Source: Streptomyces sp. RPT161
GTDB lineage: Bacteria > Actinomycetota > Actinomycetes > Streptomycetales > Streptomycetaceae
DNA length: 64,000 nt
Assembly: GCF_027533845.1 (NCBI RefSeq)
Contig: NZ_JAPZVN010000001.1
Span: 124,001-188,000, forward strand
Direction: 5' to 3'
The notes beneath the pieces were generated by a model. It was given only the letters and a program-made list of their open reading frames with translations. It had not been told where the DNA came from and searched no databases. This document shows, one piece after another, positions 54,838 to 63,909 of this stretch. Made by a program: the position numbers and the translations under genes. Every line of letters begins with the position of its first letter. Position 1 is the stretch's first letter.

Positions 54838-55376
54838 CGCGTTGCCTCGGCCTTCTCCTCAAGCTCGTCGAGGAAACGGTCGATGACACCGCTCTGCCGG
54901 GCGTGCTCCTCAAGCGCCTCGCCGACCAGCTTGCTGGCCAGTTCGACGGCGAGCTTGCCCACGTCCTGACGCAGCGCGAGGGCGGCCTGCTTGCGGTCGG
55001 CCTCGATCTGGGCGTGGCCCGCGGCGATGATCTCCTCGCGCTGGCGCTGGCCTTCGCTGCGCATCTCGGCGATGAGCGCGGCACCCTGCTCCTGCGCCTC
55101 CTGGCGCAGGCGGTTGGCCTCGTGGCGAGCCTCGGCGAGCTGCTGGCGGTACTGCTCCAGCGTCGCCTGTGCCTCGGCCTGGGCGGCCTCGGCCTTCTCC
55201 ATGCCGCCTTCGATGGCCTCGTGCCGCTGCTCCAGCACCTTGTTGATGCGAGGGAGCAGCACCTTGGCCAGGAAGCCGAAGACGATAAGGAAGGCGATCA
55301 GGCCGATGACCAGCTCCGGGATCGGCGGGATGAGCGGATTCTCCGCCTCGCTCGCCGCAGTCTGCAGGAGAGTCAC
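54834..55376 (-). CDS. atpF: F1Fo ATP synthase subunit b
   Basis: Peripheral stalk of Fo. 180 residues: one N-terminal membrane helix at about 24-44 (VIGLIAFLIVFGFLAKVLL) and a long charged helix rich in Glu, Ala, Gln and Arg that dimerises and reaches F1. The start is GTG 55376 with AAAGG upstream. It lies 41 bases from atpE and overlaps atpH by four. Confidence 0.95.
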   Translation of the reverse strand: MTLLQTAASEAENPLIPPIPELVIGLIAFLIVFGFLAKVLLPRINKVLEQRHEAIEGGMEKAEAAQAEAQATLEQYRQQLAEARHEANRLRQEAQEQGAALIAEMRSEGQRQREEIIAAGHAQIEADRKQAALALRQDVGKLAVELASKLVGEALEEHARQSGVIDRFLDELEEKAEATR

Positions 55377-55417
55377 ATCGGGACCTTTCGTCTGTTAAGG
55401 GCTGTCGGTCGGCTCGG

Positions 55418-55696
<279 letters not shown>

Positions 55697-55758
55697 TCAC
55701 AGCCGGTGGGCGGGCCACCGAGGGCGGGTCGGAGGTCTGGGGTGGACGCGGGCGTCCG

Positions 55759-56571
55759 TCAGTGACCGGCGATCGCGCCGCGGACGTAGTCCGAGGCGAG
55801 GACGACGAACACATAGGCCTGCAGAGCCTGGATGAACAGCTCGAAGAGGGTCAGTACGACGACCATCACGAAGGCGACGGCCGAGTACGCGATACCAATG
55901 CCGTTCAGCGTGTACCAGGCGCCGACCGTGAAGATCAGCAGGAGCAGGTGACCCGCGAACATGTTCGCGAAGAGTCGCACCGTGTGCGTGAAGGGCCGGA
56001 TGATCGTGTTGGAGAGGAACTCCAGCGGGAACACCAGGAAGGCGACGGCACCGAGGCCCTTCTGGTAACCGCAGAGGCTCTTGATCCCTCCCACGAAACC
56101 GTGGCGCTTGAAGGTCAGCGTCATCCACGTCAGGTAGACGATCGCCGCGAGACCGGCCGGGAAGGCGATGATCGACGTGACCGGGAACTGGGCGACCGGG
56201 ATGATCGCCCACAGGTTCATGATCCAGATGAAGAAGAAGAGCGAGACCATGAGGGGAACGAACTTCTCCCCCTCCTTGCGGCCCATCGTCTCGTGGACCA
56301 CACCACGCCGTACGAAGTCGTAACCGGCCTCGCCGATCATCTGGAGCTTGCCCGGCAGCAGCTTCGGCTTGGCGAACGCCGCCCAGAAGAAGCCGACCAC
56401 GATGATCGTGGTGAGCACGGCGAGCAGCATCGGCTTGTTGAAGTGGAAGCCGCCGACCGTGAACAGGGGCTTGAAGACGAAGGAGTTCAGGCCGGGAGAC
56501 GGGAAGCCGCAACCGCTGAAGATGTGGCAGTTGGTCTCGAAGGCGAGCATCTGGGGGTCAGCACTCACCAC
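55759..56571 (-). CDS. atpB: F1Fo ATP synthase subunit a
   Basis: Proton channel half of Fo. 270 residues with five to six membrane helices; the essential Arg lies in HTVRLFANMFAGHLL, near residue 197. The C-terminal helix ends AYVFVVLASDYVRGAIAGH. GTG 56571 has AAGGAG nine bases upstream; an adjacent GTG 56568 is equally possible. The 273-base gap before it (56572-56844) contains no gene and only a weak promoter-like TATGGT, so most transcription probably comes from upstream of atpI. Confidence 0.95.
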   Translation of the reverse strand: MVSADPQMLAFETNCHIFSGCGFPSPGLNSFVFKPLFTVGGFHFNKPMLLAVLTTIIVVGFFWAAFAKPKLLPGKLQMIGEAGYDFVRRGVVHETMGRKEGEKFVPLMVSLFFFIWIMNLWAIIPVAQFPVTSIIAFPAGLAAIVYLTWMTLTFKRHGFVGGIKSLCGYQKGLGAVAFLVFPLEFLSNTIIRPFTHTVRLFANMFAGHLLLLIFTVGAWYTLNGIGIAYSAVAFVMVVVLTLFELFIQALQAYVFVVLASDYVRGAIAGH

Positions 56572-56844
56572 GGGCTCCTTCGGCGGCTTGACGCATGGTT
56601 ACGGCAACCTCGGTGTGTCGGCGTGACGCGTGGCCACGGTGCGGCACTGGACTGGTCTCACTGATCAGGGGGTGGGACCGCAGCGGGCCAAGAGGACCGG
56701 CGGTCAGCGGCAGCGGGGGCTGTCGCACCGAGTGATGGCGCGACGCGGCCCGGATCCGCACGTCCGCGTGCTGGCACGGACCATAGCAGGACGTGAGGAA
56801 CACATAAGAACGGGGGATAGCCGTCCGGAAGCGGTTCGCCAAGA

Positions 56845-57255
56845 TCACGGCTTGCGCTCCGCTACGGGCTGTACGTAGAAGGTCTTCGCCTTCAGGTGGC
56901 CTCGGGTCTGCCCGATGAGCCAGACCACGGTCGCGGCGATCACGGTGAAGGCGAACGCCCGGGGGCTGAGGAAGCTGACGCGCTGGAAGACGGCGATCAG
57001 GATGGCCATGGCCAGCAGCTGGGTCATGTACATCACCAGCCCGGCGGCCATGAACATCTCGGGGAACTTCTCCGCCGCCTTGTTCAGGCCGATCACGGCC
57101 AGACCGAAGAACAGCCCGGCCACGGCGACTCCGATCACGGAGCCGATCGCACCTTTGCCTCCGGCGAGGACGGTGCTGAGAACCACCGCGACCACCCCCA
57201 CGGCGAACGTGGGAATCGCGGCGCTCCGCAGGATCCGGGCGTCGTTGGACTGCAT
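56845..57255 (-). CDS. atpI: AtpI-like membrane protein at the head of the atp operon
   Basis: 136 residues with four hydrophobic helices (about 14-32, 36-56, 70-92 and 98-116). The position ahead of atpB and the size match AtpI, a helper for c-ring assembly or magnesium supply in other bacteria; sequence similarity is weak, so the name rests mostly on position. The ATG at 57255 has GGAG upstream; longer frames run through the promoter and are rejected. A Rex-like site and a direct repeat lie upstream. Confidence 0.75.
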   Translation of the reverse strand: MQSNDARILRSAAIPTFAVGVVAVVLSTVLAGGKGAIGSVIGVAVAGLFFGLAVIGLNKAAEKFPEMFMAAGLVMYMTQLLAMAILIAVFQRVSFLSPRAFAFTVIAATVVWLIGQTRGHLKAKTFYVQPVAERKP

Positions 57256-57374
57256 GGGGGCGGCTCCGAAGTTGGAGTCGGGGGCGGGGATTGGGGCGAT
57301 CGTACAACCGGGCGGAAGGCATTCTTCCGGCCGGAAGACCATCTCGGTGGGGTCTTTCGGCCGTCGTCCCTGTT

Positions 57375-57392
57375 TCGTGAACCGTATCACAA
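57375..57392 (-). promoter_or_regulatory. Rex-like operator upstream of the atp operon
   Basis: Read on the minus strand it is TTGTGATACGGTTCACGA, matching 12 of 14 defined positions of the Rex operator TTGTGAA-N4-TTCACAA. TACGGT inside it could be the -10 of the atp promoter, with a start near 57373 and a leader of about 118 bases. Rex would then link ATP synthase level to NADH/NAD. Confidence 0.55.
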
Positions 57393-57437
57393 ACTATTTG
57401 ATGAGGTCTTTACCTACATCGTGTGCTCACAATCACA

Positions 57438-57472
57438 CCTACGGGTGACAGATGAGCGCCTACGGCTGACAG
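57438..57472. repeat. 14-base direct repeat with 21-base period upstream of the atp promoter
   Basis: CCTACGGGTGACAG (57438-57451) and CCTACGGCTGACAG (57459-57472) differ by one base and are exactly two DNA turns apart. They would lie about 65-100 bases before the inferred atp start, where an activator would bind. The protein is unknown. Confidence 0.5.
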
Positions 57473-57524
57473 CGGCTTTCGCGCCTGCTATGTGGCGAAA
57501 ACAGGTAGTTCTGTCGGGTGGATT

Positions 57525-58868
57525 TCAGCGCGCGCTGCTGACCCGGCGGCGATCCGGCAGCCGCGAACGGTCGCCGATCGCGGTCGAGCCGTGCAGTCCG
57601 GGCACGGGCTGCCCGGTCGCGGCCGGCTCGGCGAGCGCCAGCTCGGCCTCCGCCTCGGCGGCCAGAGCCGCCGCCTTCGCGGCCCGCGCCGCCTGCCGCC
57701 GGCTGCTGCGGTAGCGCGGCGGAACGAAGGACTCCGCCCAACGCGGGGCCCGCGGCTTGAACCGCGGCAGCAGCAGCACGACCAGGCCGACCGCGCTCAG
57801 CGCGACGACCACCAGCACGATCCACAGGCTGGACGAACGCGCCGAGAACGCCACCGTGCCGAACGCGATCAGCGCCGACCAGAAGTACATGATCAGCACC
57901 GCCCGGCTGTGCGAGTGCCCGATCTCCAGCAGCCGGTGGTGCAGATGCCCGCGGTCGGCGGCGAACGGCGACTGGCCGTTCCAGGTGCGCCGCACGATCG
58001 CCAGCACCAGGTCGGCGGCCGGGATGGCGATCAGCGTCAGCGGCAGCAGCAGCGGGATGTACACCGGCACCATCGCGTGCACCGCCTCGCGCACCGAACC
58101 CGCGTTGCTGGTGATCACGTCCGGGTCCACCTGGCCGGTGATCGAGATCGCGGAGGCGGCCATCACCAGTCCGATCAGCATGGAGCCCGAGTCCCCCATG
58201 AAGATCCGCGCCGGATGGATGTTGTGCGGCAGGAAGCCCATGCAGATGCCGATGAGGATGGCACTGAACAGGGTCGCCGGAGCGGCGTTCTCCACCCCGT
58301 ACCCGAACCACAGCCGGTAGGCGTACATGAAGAACGCGATCGCCGCGATGCCCACCATGCCCGCGGCCAAACCATCAAGCCCGTCAACGAAGTTGACGGC
58401 GTTGATGGTGATGACGACCAGCGCCACCGTCAGCAGCGTGGACTGCATCGGGCTGAGCGACACCGGGCCGATGCCGGGCACCGGCAGGTAGAGGATCGTC
58501 AGCCCCTGCATCACCATCACGCCCGCGGCGATCATCTGGCCGCCGAGCTTGATCAGCGCGTCCACGCCCCACTTGTCGTCCAGCACACCGAGCAGCCAGA
58601 TCAGCCCGGCGCCCGACAGCAGTGCGCGCGGCTCGTTGGAGAGGTTGAACACATCACCGAGATTGGGCAGCGACGACGCCACCAGCAGCCCCGCGCACAA
58701 CCCGCCGAACAGCGCGATGCCCCCGAGCCGCGGCGTCGGCTCCCGGTGCACGTCACGTGCCCGGATCTCCGGCATCGCGCCCGCGGCAATGGCGAACTTC
58801 CGCACCGGCCCGGTCAGCAGATACGTGACCGCCGCTGCGACGCAGAGTGTCAGGAGGTATTCGCGCAC
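57525..58868 (-). CDS. Undecaprenyl-phosphate N-acetylglucosamine 1-phosphate transferase (WecA/TagO-like)
   Basis: Transfers GlcNAc 1-phosphate from UDP-GlcNAc to undecaprenyl phosphate, the first step of wall teichoic acid or other lipid-linked polymers. 447 residues with about eleven membrane helices. LGVLDDKWG near 92-100, NAVNFVDGLDGLA near 153-165, FMGDSGS near 223-229 and the GHLHHRLL motif near 300 are the MraY/WecA catalytic and substrate motifs; the HLHHR form separates it from MraY. The last 75 residues are a polar Ala/Glu/Arg tail. I chose GTG 58868 with AAGGTG upstream. It may feed the TagF-like and GT2 enzymes at 10.9-17.7 kb. Confidence 0.9.
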   Translation of the reverse strand: MREYLLTLCVAAAVTYLLTGPVRKFAIAAGAMPEIRARDVHREPTPRLGGIALFGGLCAGLLVASSLPNLGDVFNLSNEPRALLSGAGLIWLLGVLDDKWGVDALIKLGGQMIAAGVMVMQGLTILYLPVPGIGPVSLSPMQSTLLTVALVVITINAVNFVDGLDGLAAGMVGIAAIAFFMYAYRLWFGYGVENAAPATLFSAILIGICMGFLPHNIHPARIFMGDSGSMLIGLVMAASAISITGQVDPDVITSNAGSVREAVHAMVPVYIPLLLPLTLIAIPAADLVLAIVRRTWNGQSPFAADRGHLHHRLLEIGHSHSRAVLIMYFWSALIAFGTVAFSARSSSLWIVLVVVALSAVGLVVLLLPRFKPRAPRWAESFVPPRYRSSRRQAARAAKAAALAAEAEAELALAEPAATGQPVPGLHGSTAIGDRSRLPDRRRVSSAR

Positions 58869-58985
58869 AGCGTCACACCTTATTCGCCTCCGAGCCGGGA
58901 GCGTGAACAAAGATGAGGACACACAGGAACCCCGAACGGTTCCACAGCGTCTTCACATTGATCACAGTGGTGATCGGCTGTCGCA

Positions 58986-60281
58986 TCACAACCGGGTGTA
59001 CGGCGGGAACGCGGCAGCCAGTTCGGCGGCCTCCCCCGCCACTCCCTCCTCTCCACGCAGCGCCCGCCCCAGCAGTTTCGCGATCCGTTCCATCTCGGAC
59101 TCGCGCATGCCCTGGGTGGTCACCGCCGCTGTGCCCAGCCGTATCCCGGAGACCGAACCGGCCGGGGCCGGGTCGGACGGCAGGGCGCACTTGTCCAGCG
59201 AGATCCGGGCCGCCGCGCACCGCCCTCGGGCCACCAGGCCGGTCAGCCCGAGCGCGGAGACGTCGACGGTGATCAGGTGGGTGTCGGTGCCGCCGGTCTG
59301 CGGGATCAGCTCCTGCGCGCCGAGCGCCGCCGCGAGCACCTGGGCGTTGGCGACCACCTGGTGTGCGTAGCCCGCGAAGGCGGGCGTGGCGGCCTCGCCG
59401 AGGGCGACCGCGGTGGCCGCCACGGTGTGCATCTGCGGGCCGCCCTGGGTGAACGGGAAGACCGCGCGGTCGACGCGGTCGGCCAGCTCCGAGCCGCACA
59501 GGATGATGCCGCCGCGCGGGCCGCGCAGCGTCTTGTGCGTGGTGGCGCACACCACGTCGGCGTACGGCACCGGGCTGGGCGCGGCGCCGCCCGCCACCAG
59601 GCCCAGGGTGTGCGCGGCGTCCACGATCAGGTAGGCGCCCACCTCGTCGGCGATCTCCCGGAACGCCGCGTAGTCGATGTGCCGGGGGTACGAGGTGGAG
59701 CCCGCCACGATCGCCTTGGGACGGCGGGCCTGCGCCAGGTCGCGCAGCTGCCGGTAGTCGATCAGGCCGGTTCCGGGGTCCACCCCGTACCCGGTGAAGT
59801 CGAACCACCGGCCGGAGAAGTTCGCCGGGCTGCCGTGCGTGAGGTGGCCGCCGTGCGGCAGCGACATCGCCAGTACGGCGTCACCGGGCACCAGAAGGGC
59901 CGCGTACGCCGCCAGGACGGCCGAGGAGCCGGAGTAGGGCTGGACATTGGCGTGCGCGCAGCCGAACAGCGCACAGGCCCGTTCGATGGCCATCCGCTCG
60001 GCGAGGTCGACCAGTTCGCAGCCGCCGTGGTGGCGGTGGCCCGGGTAGCCCTCGGCGTACTTGTTGGCGAGCGGGGAGCCGAGTACCGCGAGCACCGCGG
60101 GTGAGGCGAAGTTCTCGGCGGCGATCAGCTGGAGTCCGGCGGTCTGGCGCTCGTACTCGGCGAGCAGGACGCCCGCCAGCTCCGGGTCCTGGCGGCGCAG
60201 TACATCGAAGTCCGCGGCGTGCGCGGCGGCGTACGGCGCCGTGTGGGCGTCCGTCTCGGGGCTGGTGCCGGCAACCGCCAT
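58986..60281 (-). CDS. glyA: Serine hydroxymethyltransferase, divergent type
   Basis: PLP enzyme converting serine and tetrahydrofolate to glycine and methylene-tetrahydrofolate. 431 residues. Lys250 in ATTHKTLRGPRGG binds PLP; Asp221 and His224 sit in VDAAHTLGLV. Several residues conserved in housekeeping enzymes are changed: LIAAENF has Ala55 where E. coli has Ser35, and GHRHHGG has His84-His85 where E. coli has Tyr64-Tyr65. It is thus a specialised paralogue or an enzyme with shifted preference, though Streptomyces relatives share these changes as I recall. ATG 60281. The neighbour is a phosphatase gene. Confidence 0.85.
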   Translation of the reverse strand: MAVAGTSPETDAHTAPYAAAHAADFDVLRRQDPELAGVLLAEYERQTAGLQLIAAENFASPAVLAVLGSPLANKYAEGYPGHRHHGGCELVDLAERMAIERACALFGCAHANVQPYSGSSAVLAAYAALLVPGDAVLAMSLPHGGHLTHGSPANFSGRWFDFTGYGVDPGTGLIDYRQLRDLAQARRPKAIVAGSTSYPRHIDYAAFREIADEVGAYLIVDAAHTLGLVAGGAAPSPVPYADVVCATTHKTLRGPRGGIILCGSELADRVDRAVFPFTQGGPQMHTVAATAVALGEAATPAFAGYAHQVVANAQVLAAALGAQELIPQTGGTDTHLITVDVSALGLTGLVARGRCAAARISLDKCALPSDPAPAGSVSGIRLGTAAVTTQGMRESEMERIAKLLGRALRGEEGVAGEAAELAAAFPPYTRL

Positions 60282-60380
60282 GGATCCACGATAGGCGCGC
60301 CACCGCGGTGGCGCGCCTTGACCGTTAGGTCCGGGTTGCGGGGATTCTTCCGCGGAGCGCGCCCCGATCCCCGACGGCCC

Positions 60381-61028
60381 TCAGCTCACCCGTGACGGGA
60401 CGCCGGTGAGGGCCGTCACGACCGGGTCCAGGGCGGAGTGGATCTCCGCGCCGATGTGGCGGAAGACGGTGACCGGCGCGCCGTACGGGTCGTAGACCTC
60501 GTCGTCCTCCGCGTTGGGCGCCTGGAGCCAGCCGCGCAGCGCCGCCGCCGCGCGGACCAGCGCGCGGGCGCGGTCGATCACGCAGCCGTCCGGCAGCGTC
60601 GCCGGGTCTATCGCCCGGACCAGCCGGGTGAACTCCTTGAGCGTGAAGGTGCGCAGGCCCGCCGCGTGGCCCATGGACACCACCTGGGCGCGGTGGTCGC
60701 GGGTGGCGGTGAGCACCAGGTCGGCCTCGATGACGTGGTCGTCGACGAGTTCCCGGCCGCGGAAGCCGTCCGGGTCCGCGCCGTACTCGCTCAGCACGGT
60801 GGCCGCGTGCGTCTCCATGGGCGCGCCGACATGGCCCCAGGTGCCCGCGCTGCGCAGCGCGATCTGGGACGCGCCGTCGCCCAGCCTGCGGTCGAGCTCC
60901 AGCCGGGTCAGCCGCTCGGCCATCGGCGACCGGCAGACGCTTCCGGTGCACACGTACAGCACGCGGAAACGGTCCTCCGCGTCAGTTCCGCCCGTTATGC
61001 CCCGCTCGTCAGGGCGGGTCAGCACCAT
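60381..61028 (-). CDS. Low-molecular-weight protein tyrosine phosphatase
   Basis: 215 residues. The phosphate loop CTGSVCRS is at 27-34 (Cys27 nucleophile, Arg33) and the acid loop YDPYG near 185 supplies the general acid Asp, as in LMW-PTPs. In Gram-positive bacteria such enzymes act on tyrosine kinases of polymer export or on low-level arginine phosphate. I chose ATG 61028; longer frames overlap the Sua5 gene stop. It lies 37 bases after the Sua5 gene on the same strand, so both are probably in one operon with prmC and prfA. Confidence 0.88.
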   Translation of the reverse strand: MVLTRPDERGITGGTDAEDRFRVLYVCTGSVCRSPMAERLTRLELDRRLGDGASQIALRSAGTWGHVGAPMETHAATVLSEYGADPDGFRGRELVDDHVIEADLVLTATRDHRAQVVSMGHAAGLRTFTLKEFTRLVRAIDPATLPDGCVIDRARALVRAAAALRGWLQAPNAEDDEVYDPYGAPVTVFRHIGAEIHSALDPVVTALTGVPSRVS

Positions 61029-61065
61029 GGGTCCGCCCCGCCGCGGTAACAGCTGCTGGTGCCGC

Positions 61066-61713
61066 TCACGCCGACTCCTCCAGCTCGGGTACGACCTCGC
61101 GCAGCTGCGCGGCGCTGAGCGCACCGGCCCGCAGCAGCACCGGTACCTTGCCGGTGACGTCCACGATCGAGGACGGCACGGCGTCCGGGGTCGGGCCGCC
61201 GTCGAGGTAGACGGAGACCGAGTCGCCGAGCATGTTCTGGGCGGCGTCGCAGGTCTGCGGGGACGGCTGTCCGGTCAGGTTGGCGCTGGAGACGGCCATC
61301 GGCCCGGTCTCGGTGAGCAGTTCGATGGCGACCGGGTGCAGCGGCATCCGGATCGCGACCGTGCCGCGGGTGTCGCCGAGGTCCCACTGGAGCGACGGCT
61401 GGTGGCGGGCGACCAGGGTCAGCGCGCCCGGCCAGAACGCGTCCACCAGCTCCCACGCCAGCTCGGAGAAGTCGGTGACCAGGCCGTGCAGCGTGTTGGG
61501 GGAGCCGACCAGCACCGGCGAGGGCATGTTGCGGCCCCGGCCCTTGGCCTGCAGCAGGTCGCCGACCGCCTCGCCGTTGAAGGCGTCCGCGCCGATGCCG
61601 TACACGGTGTCGGTGGGCAGCACCACGAGCTCACCGCGGCGCACCGCCGAGGCGGCCTCACGCAGCCCGGTGGCGCGGTCGGACGCGTCGGAGCAGTCGT
61701 AACGCCGAGCCAT
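61066..61713 (-). CDS. L-threonylcarbamoyladenylate synthase (Sua5/YrdC)
   Basis: Makes threonylcarbamoyl-AMP from threonine, bicarbonate and ATP for the t6A modification of tRNA. 215 residues, single YrdC domain with VVLPTDTVYGIGADAF near 29-44, GRGRNMPSPVLV near 58-69 and SSANLTG near 141-147, which contact ATP and threonine. No C-terminal Sua5 domain, so it is the short (TsaC) type. GGAGGACAGC precedes the ATG at 61713. Upstream lies a 140-base gap with an inverted repeat. Confidence 0.92.
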   Translation of the reverse strand: MARRYDCSDASDRATGLREAASAVRRGELVVLPTDTVYGIGADAFNGEAVGDLLQAKGRGRNMPSPVLVGSPNTLHGLVTDFSELAWELVDAFWPGALTLVARHQPSLQWDLGDTRGTVAIRMPLHPVAIELLTETGPMAVSSANLTGQPSPQTCDAAQNMLGDSVSVYLDGGPTPDAVPSSIVDVTGKVPVLLRAGALSAAQLREVVPELEESA

Positions 61714-61750
61714 TAGCTGTCCTCCATCTGATGGACCTGGGGGTTGTACG

Positions 61751-61824
61751 GGGGTTCCGGGTTCACGACGTCGCCCTGCGGGCGGTGGTACTGCGATCTT
61801 CCGGAGGACAACCCCCGGAACCCC
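61751..61824 (-). promoter_or_regulatory. Inverted repeat between prmC and the Sua5 gene
   Basis: GGGGTTCCGGG (61751-61761) pairs with CCCGGAACCCC (61814-61824) around 52 bases. It spans most of the gap and could be a processing or attenuation structure in the prfA-prmC-Sua5 transcript. Confidence 0.35.
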
Positions 61825-61854
61825 GGCCTTCGAGGGCGGGGTGATCCAGCGTGG

Positions 61855-62700
61855 TCATGGCGTCGCCTTACGGGCGGTCGTGAATCTCGGGCGGTTGTTC
61901 AGGTCGCGGTGGTCGGCCGCGTCGGCCCAGCCGGTCTCCTCGTTGAAGATCCAGGGGACCTGGTGGCCCTGGGTGTCGGCGTGTTCCACCACCACGACAC
62001 CGCCGGGCCGCAGCAGCCGGTGCGCGGTGCGCTCCAGGCCGCGGATGGTGTCCAGACCGTCCTCGCCGGAGAAGAGGGCGAGCTGCGGATCATGGTCCCT
62101 GGCCTCGGGCGCCACGTACTCCCACTCGGTCAGCGGGATGTACGGCGGGTTGCTGATCACCAGGTCGAACTGGCCGTTCAACTCGGGCAGCGCGGACAGC
62201 GCGTCCCCCTGGTGCAGCGTCACCCGGGAGCCCTCGACGTTCTTGCGCGTCCAGTGCAGCGCGCCCTCGTCCAGCTCCACCGCGTGCACCCGGGACCGCG
62301 GCACCTCCTGCGCCAGCGCCAGCGCGATCGCGCCGGAGCCGGTGCACAGGTCGACGATGAGCGGCTCGGCGACGTCCATCGCCCGTACCGCGTCTATCGC
62401 CCAGCCGACCACCGACTCGGTCTCCGGCCGGGGCACGAACACCCCTGGCCCGACCTGGAGTTCCAGGTACCGGAAGAAGGCGCGGCCGGTGATGTGCTGG
62501 AGCGGCTCGCGGTTCTCCCGCCGGGCGACCGCCTCCCAGTACCGGGCGTCGAAGTCGGCGTCGGCGACGTTGTGCAGCTCACCGCGCTTGACCCCGTGCA
62601 CGTACGCGGCCAGTTCCTCCGCGTCGAAACGGGGTGAGGGCACACCGGCATCGGCCAACCGCTGGGTGGCCTGGGCCACCTCCGCGAGCAGCAGGTTCAC
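61855..62700 (-). CDS. prmC: Peptide chain release factor glutamine methyltransferase
   Basis: Methylates the Gln of the GGQ loop in release factors with S-adenosylmethionine. 281 residues. An N-terminal helical domain (about 1-85) is followed by the methyltransferase fold with VDLCTGSGAIALALA near 115-129 (SAM) and the catalytic NPPYIP near 184-189. It begins at GTG 62700 with AAGGACGGA upstream, 39 bases after prfA, whose product is its substrate. Confidence 0.94.
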   Translation of the reverse strand: MNLLLAEVAQATQRLADAGVPSPRFDAEELAAYVHGVKRGELHNVADADFDARYWEAVARRENREPLQHITGRAFFRYLELQVGPGVFVPRPETESVVGWAIDAVRAMDVAEPLIVDLCTGSGAIALALAQEVPRSRVHAVELDEGALHWTRKNVEGSRVTLHQGDALSALPELNGQFDLVISNPPYIPLTEWEYVAPEARDHDPQLALFSGEDGLDTIRGLERTAHRLLRPGGVVVVEHADTQGHQVPWIFNEETGWADAADHRDLNNRPRFTTARKATP

Positions 62701-62739
62701 GCGCGATCCGTCCTTCTCGGTGAGCCGTTTTGGGCGGCC

Positions 62740-63810
62740 TTACTGTGCCGCGGCCAGCTTCGCCGCGGCGTCGGCGTCGACGCACGCCTGGATGACGGCG
62801 TCGAGGTCCCCGTCGAGTACCTGGTCCAAGTTGTACGCCTTGAAGCCCACCCGGTGGTCCGAGATCCGGTTCTCGGGGAAGTTGTACGTCCGGATCCGCT
62901 CCGAGCGGTCCACGGTGCGGACCTGGCTGCGGCGCGCGTCCGACGCCTCCCGCTCGGCCTCCTCCTGGGCGGCGGCCAGCAGCCGGGAACGCAGGATGCG
63001 CATCGCCTGCTCCTTGTTCTGCAGCTGGCTCTTCTCGTTCTGGCAGGAGACCACGATGCCGGTGGGCAGGTGGGTGATGCGCACCGCGGAGTCGGTGGTG
63101 TTCACCGACTGGCCGCCGGGGCCCGACGAGCGGTAGACGTCGATACGCAGGTCGTTGGTGCTGATCTCCACCTCGACCTCCTCGGCCTCCGGGGTGACCA
63201 GCACACCCGCGGCCGAGGTGTGGATCCGGCCCTGGGACTCGGTGGCGGGCACCCGCTGTACCCGGTGCACGCCGCCCTCGTACTTCAGCCGGGCCCAGAC
63301 GCCCTGGCCGGGCTCGCTGTTGCCCCTGGCCTTGACCGCGACCTGTACGTCCTTGTAGCCGCCGAGGTCGGACTCGTTGGAGTCCAGGATCTCGGTCTTC
63401 CAGCCGACCCGCTCGGCGTACCGCAGGTACATCCGCAGCAGGTCTCCGGCGAACAGCGCGGACTCCTCGCCGCCCTCGCCCGCCTTGACCTCAAGGATCA
63501 CGTCCTTGTCGTCGTTGGGGTCACGCGGCACCAGCAGCAGTCGCAGCCGGTCGGTGAGCCCCTCGCGGTGCTGCTCCAACTGCTTGACCTCAGCGGCGAA
63601 CTCCGGGTCGGCCTGGCCGAGTTCACGGGCGGTCTCGATGTCGTCGCCCGCCTGCTTCCACTCCCGGTACGTGCCGACTATGGGGGTCAGCTCGGCGTAA
63701 CGCTTGTTGAGCCTGCGCGCCTCGGCCTGGTCGGCGTGGACCGCCGGGTCGGCAAGCCGCTTCTCGAGGTCGGCGTGCTCGCCGATCAGTTCCTCGACCG
63801 CCTCGAACAT
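62740..63810 (-). CDS. prfA: Peptide chain release factor 1
   Basis: Reads UAA and UAG and triggers peptide release. 356 residues. The PAT stop-codon motif is in [13 protein letters not shown] near 185-197 and the GGQ hydrolysis loop in [15 protein letters not shown] near 229-234. Other segments, such as [20 protein letters not shown], are standard. The ATG at 63810 opens the gene. It lies downstream of rpmE on the same strand, beyond a terminator, and upstream of prmC. Confidence 0.97.
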   Translation of the reverse strand: MFEAVEELIGEHADLEKRLADPAVHADQAEARRLNKRYAELTPIVGTYREWKQAGDDIETARELGQADPEFAAEVKQLEQHREGLTDRLRLLLVPRDPNDDKDVILEVKAGEGGEESALFAGDLLRMYLRYAERVGWKTEILDSNESDLGGYKDVQVAVKARGNSEPGQGVWARLKYEGGVHRVQRVPATESQGRIHTSAAGVLVTPEAEEVEVEISTNDLRIDVYRSSGPGGQSVNTTDSAVRITHLPTGIVVSCQNEKSQLQNKEQAMRILRSRLLAAAQEEAEREASDARRSQVRTVDRSERIRTYNFPENRISDHRVGFKAYNLDQVLDGDLDAVIQACVDADAAAKLAAAQ

Positions 63811-63851
63811 CTTCGGTTCCCTTGTTACGTACGGGATTGGGGACGAACGCC

Positions 63852-63898
63852 AAAAAGCCGGTCCGGCCGCCCCCGAGCAGGGGCGACCGAGGACCGGC
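63852..63898 (-). terminator. Terminator after rpmE
   Basis: GCCGGTCC (63857-63864) pairs with GGACCGGC (63891-63898), with an inner GCCGCCCC/GGGGCGAC stem. On the minus strand it is followed by TTTTT (63856-63852). A clear rho-independent terminator between rpmE and prfA. Confidence 0.85.
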
Positions 63899-63909
63899 GT
63901 ACGGACCCG

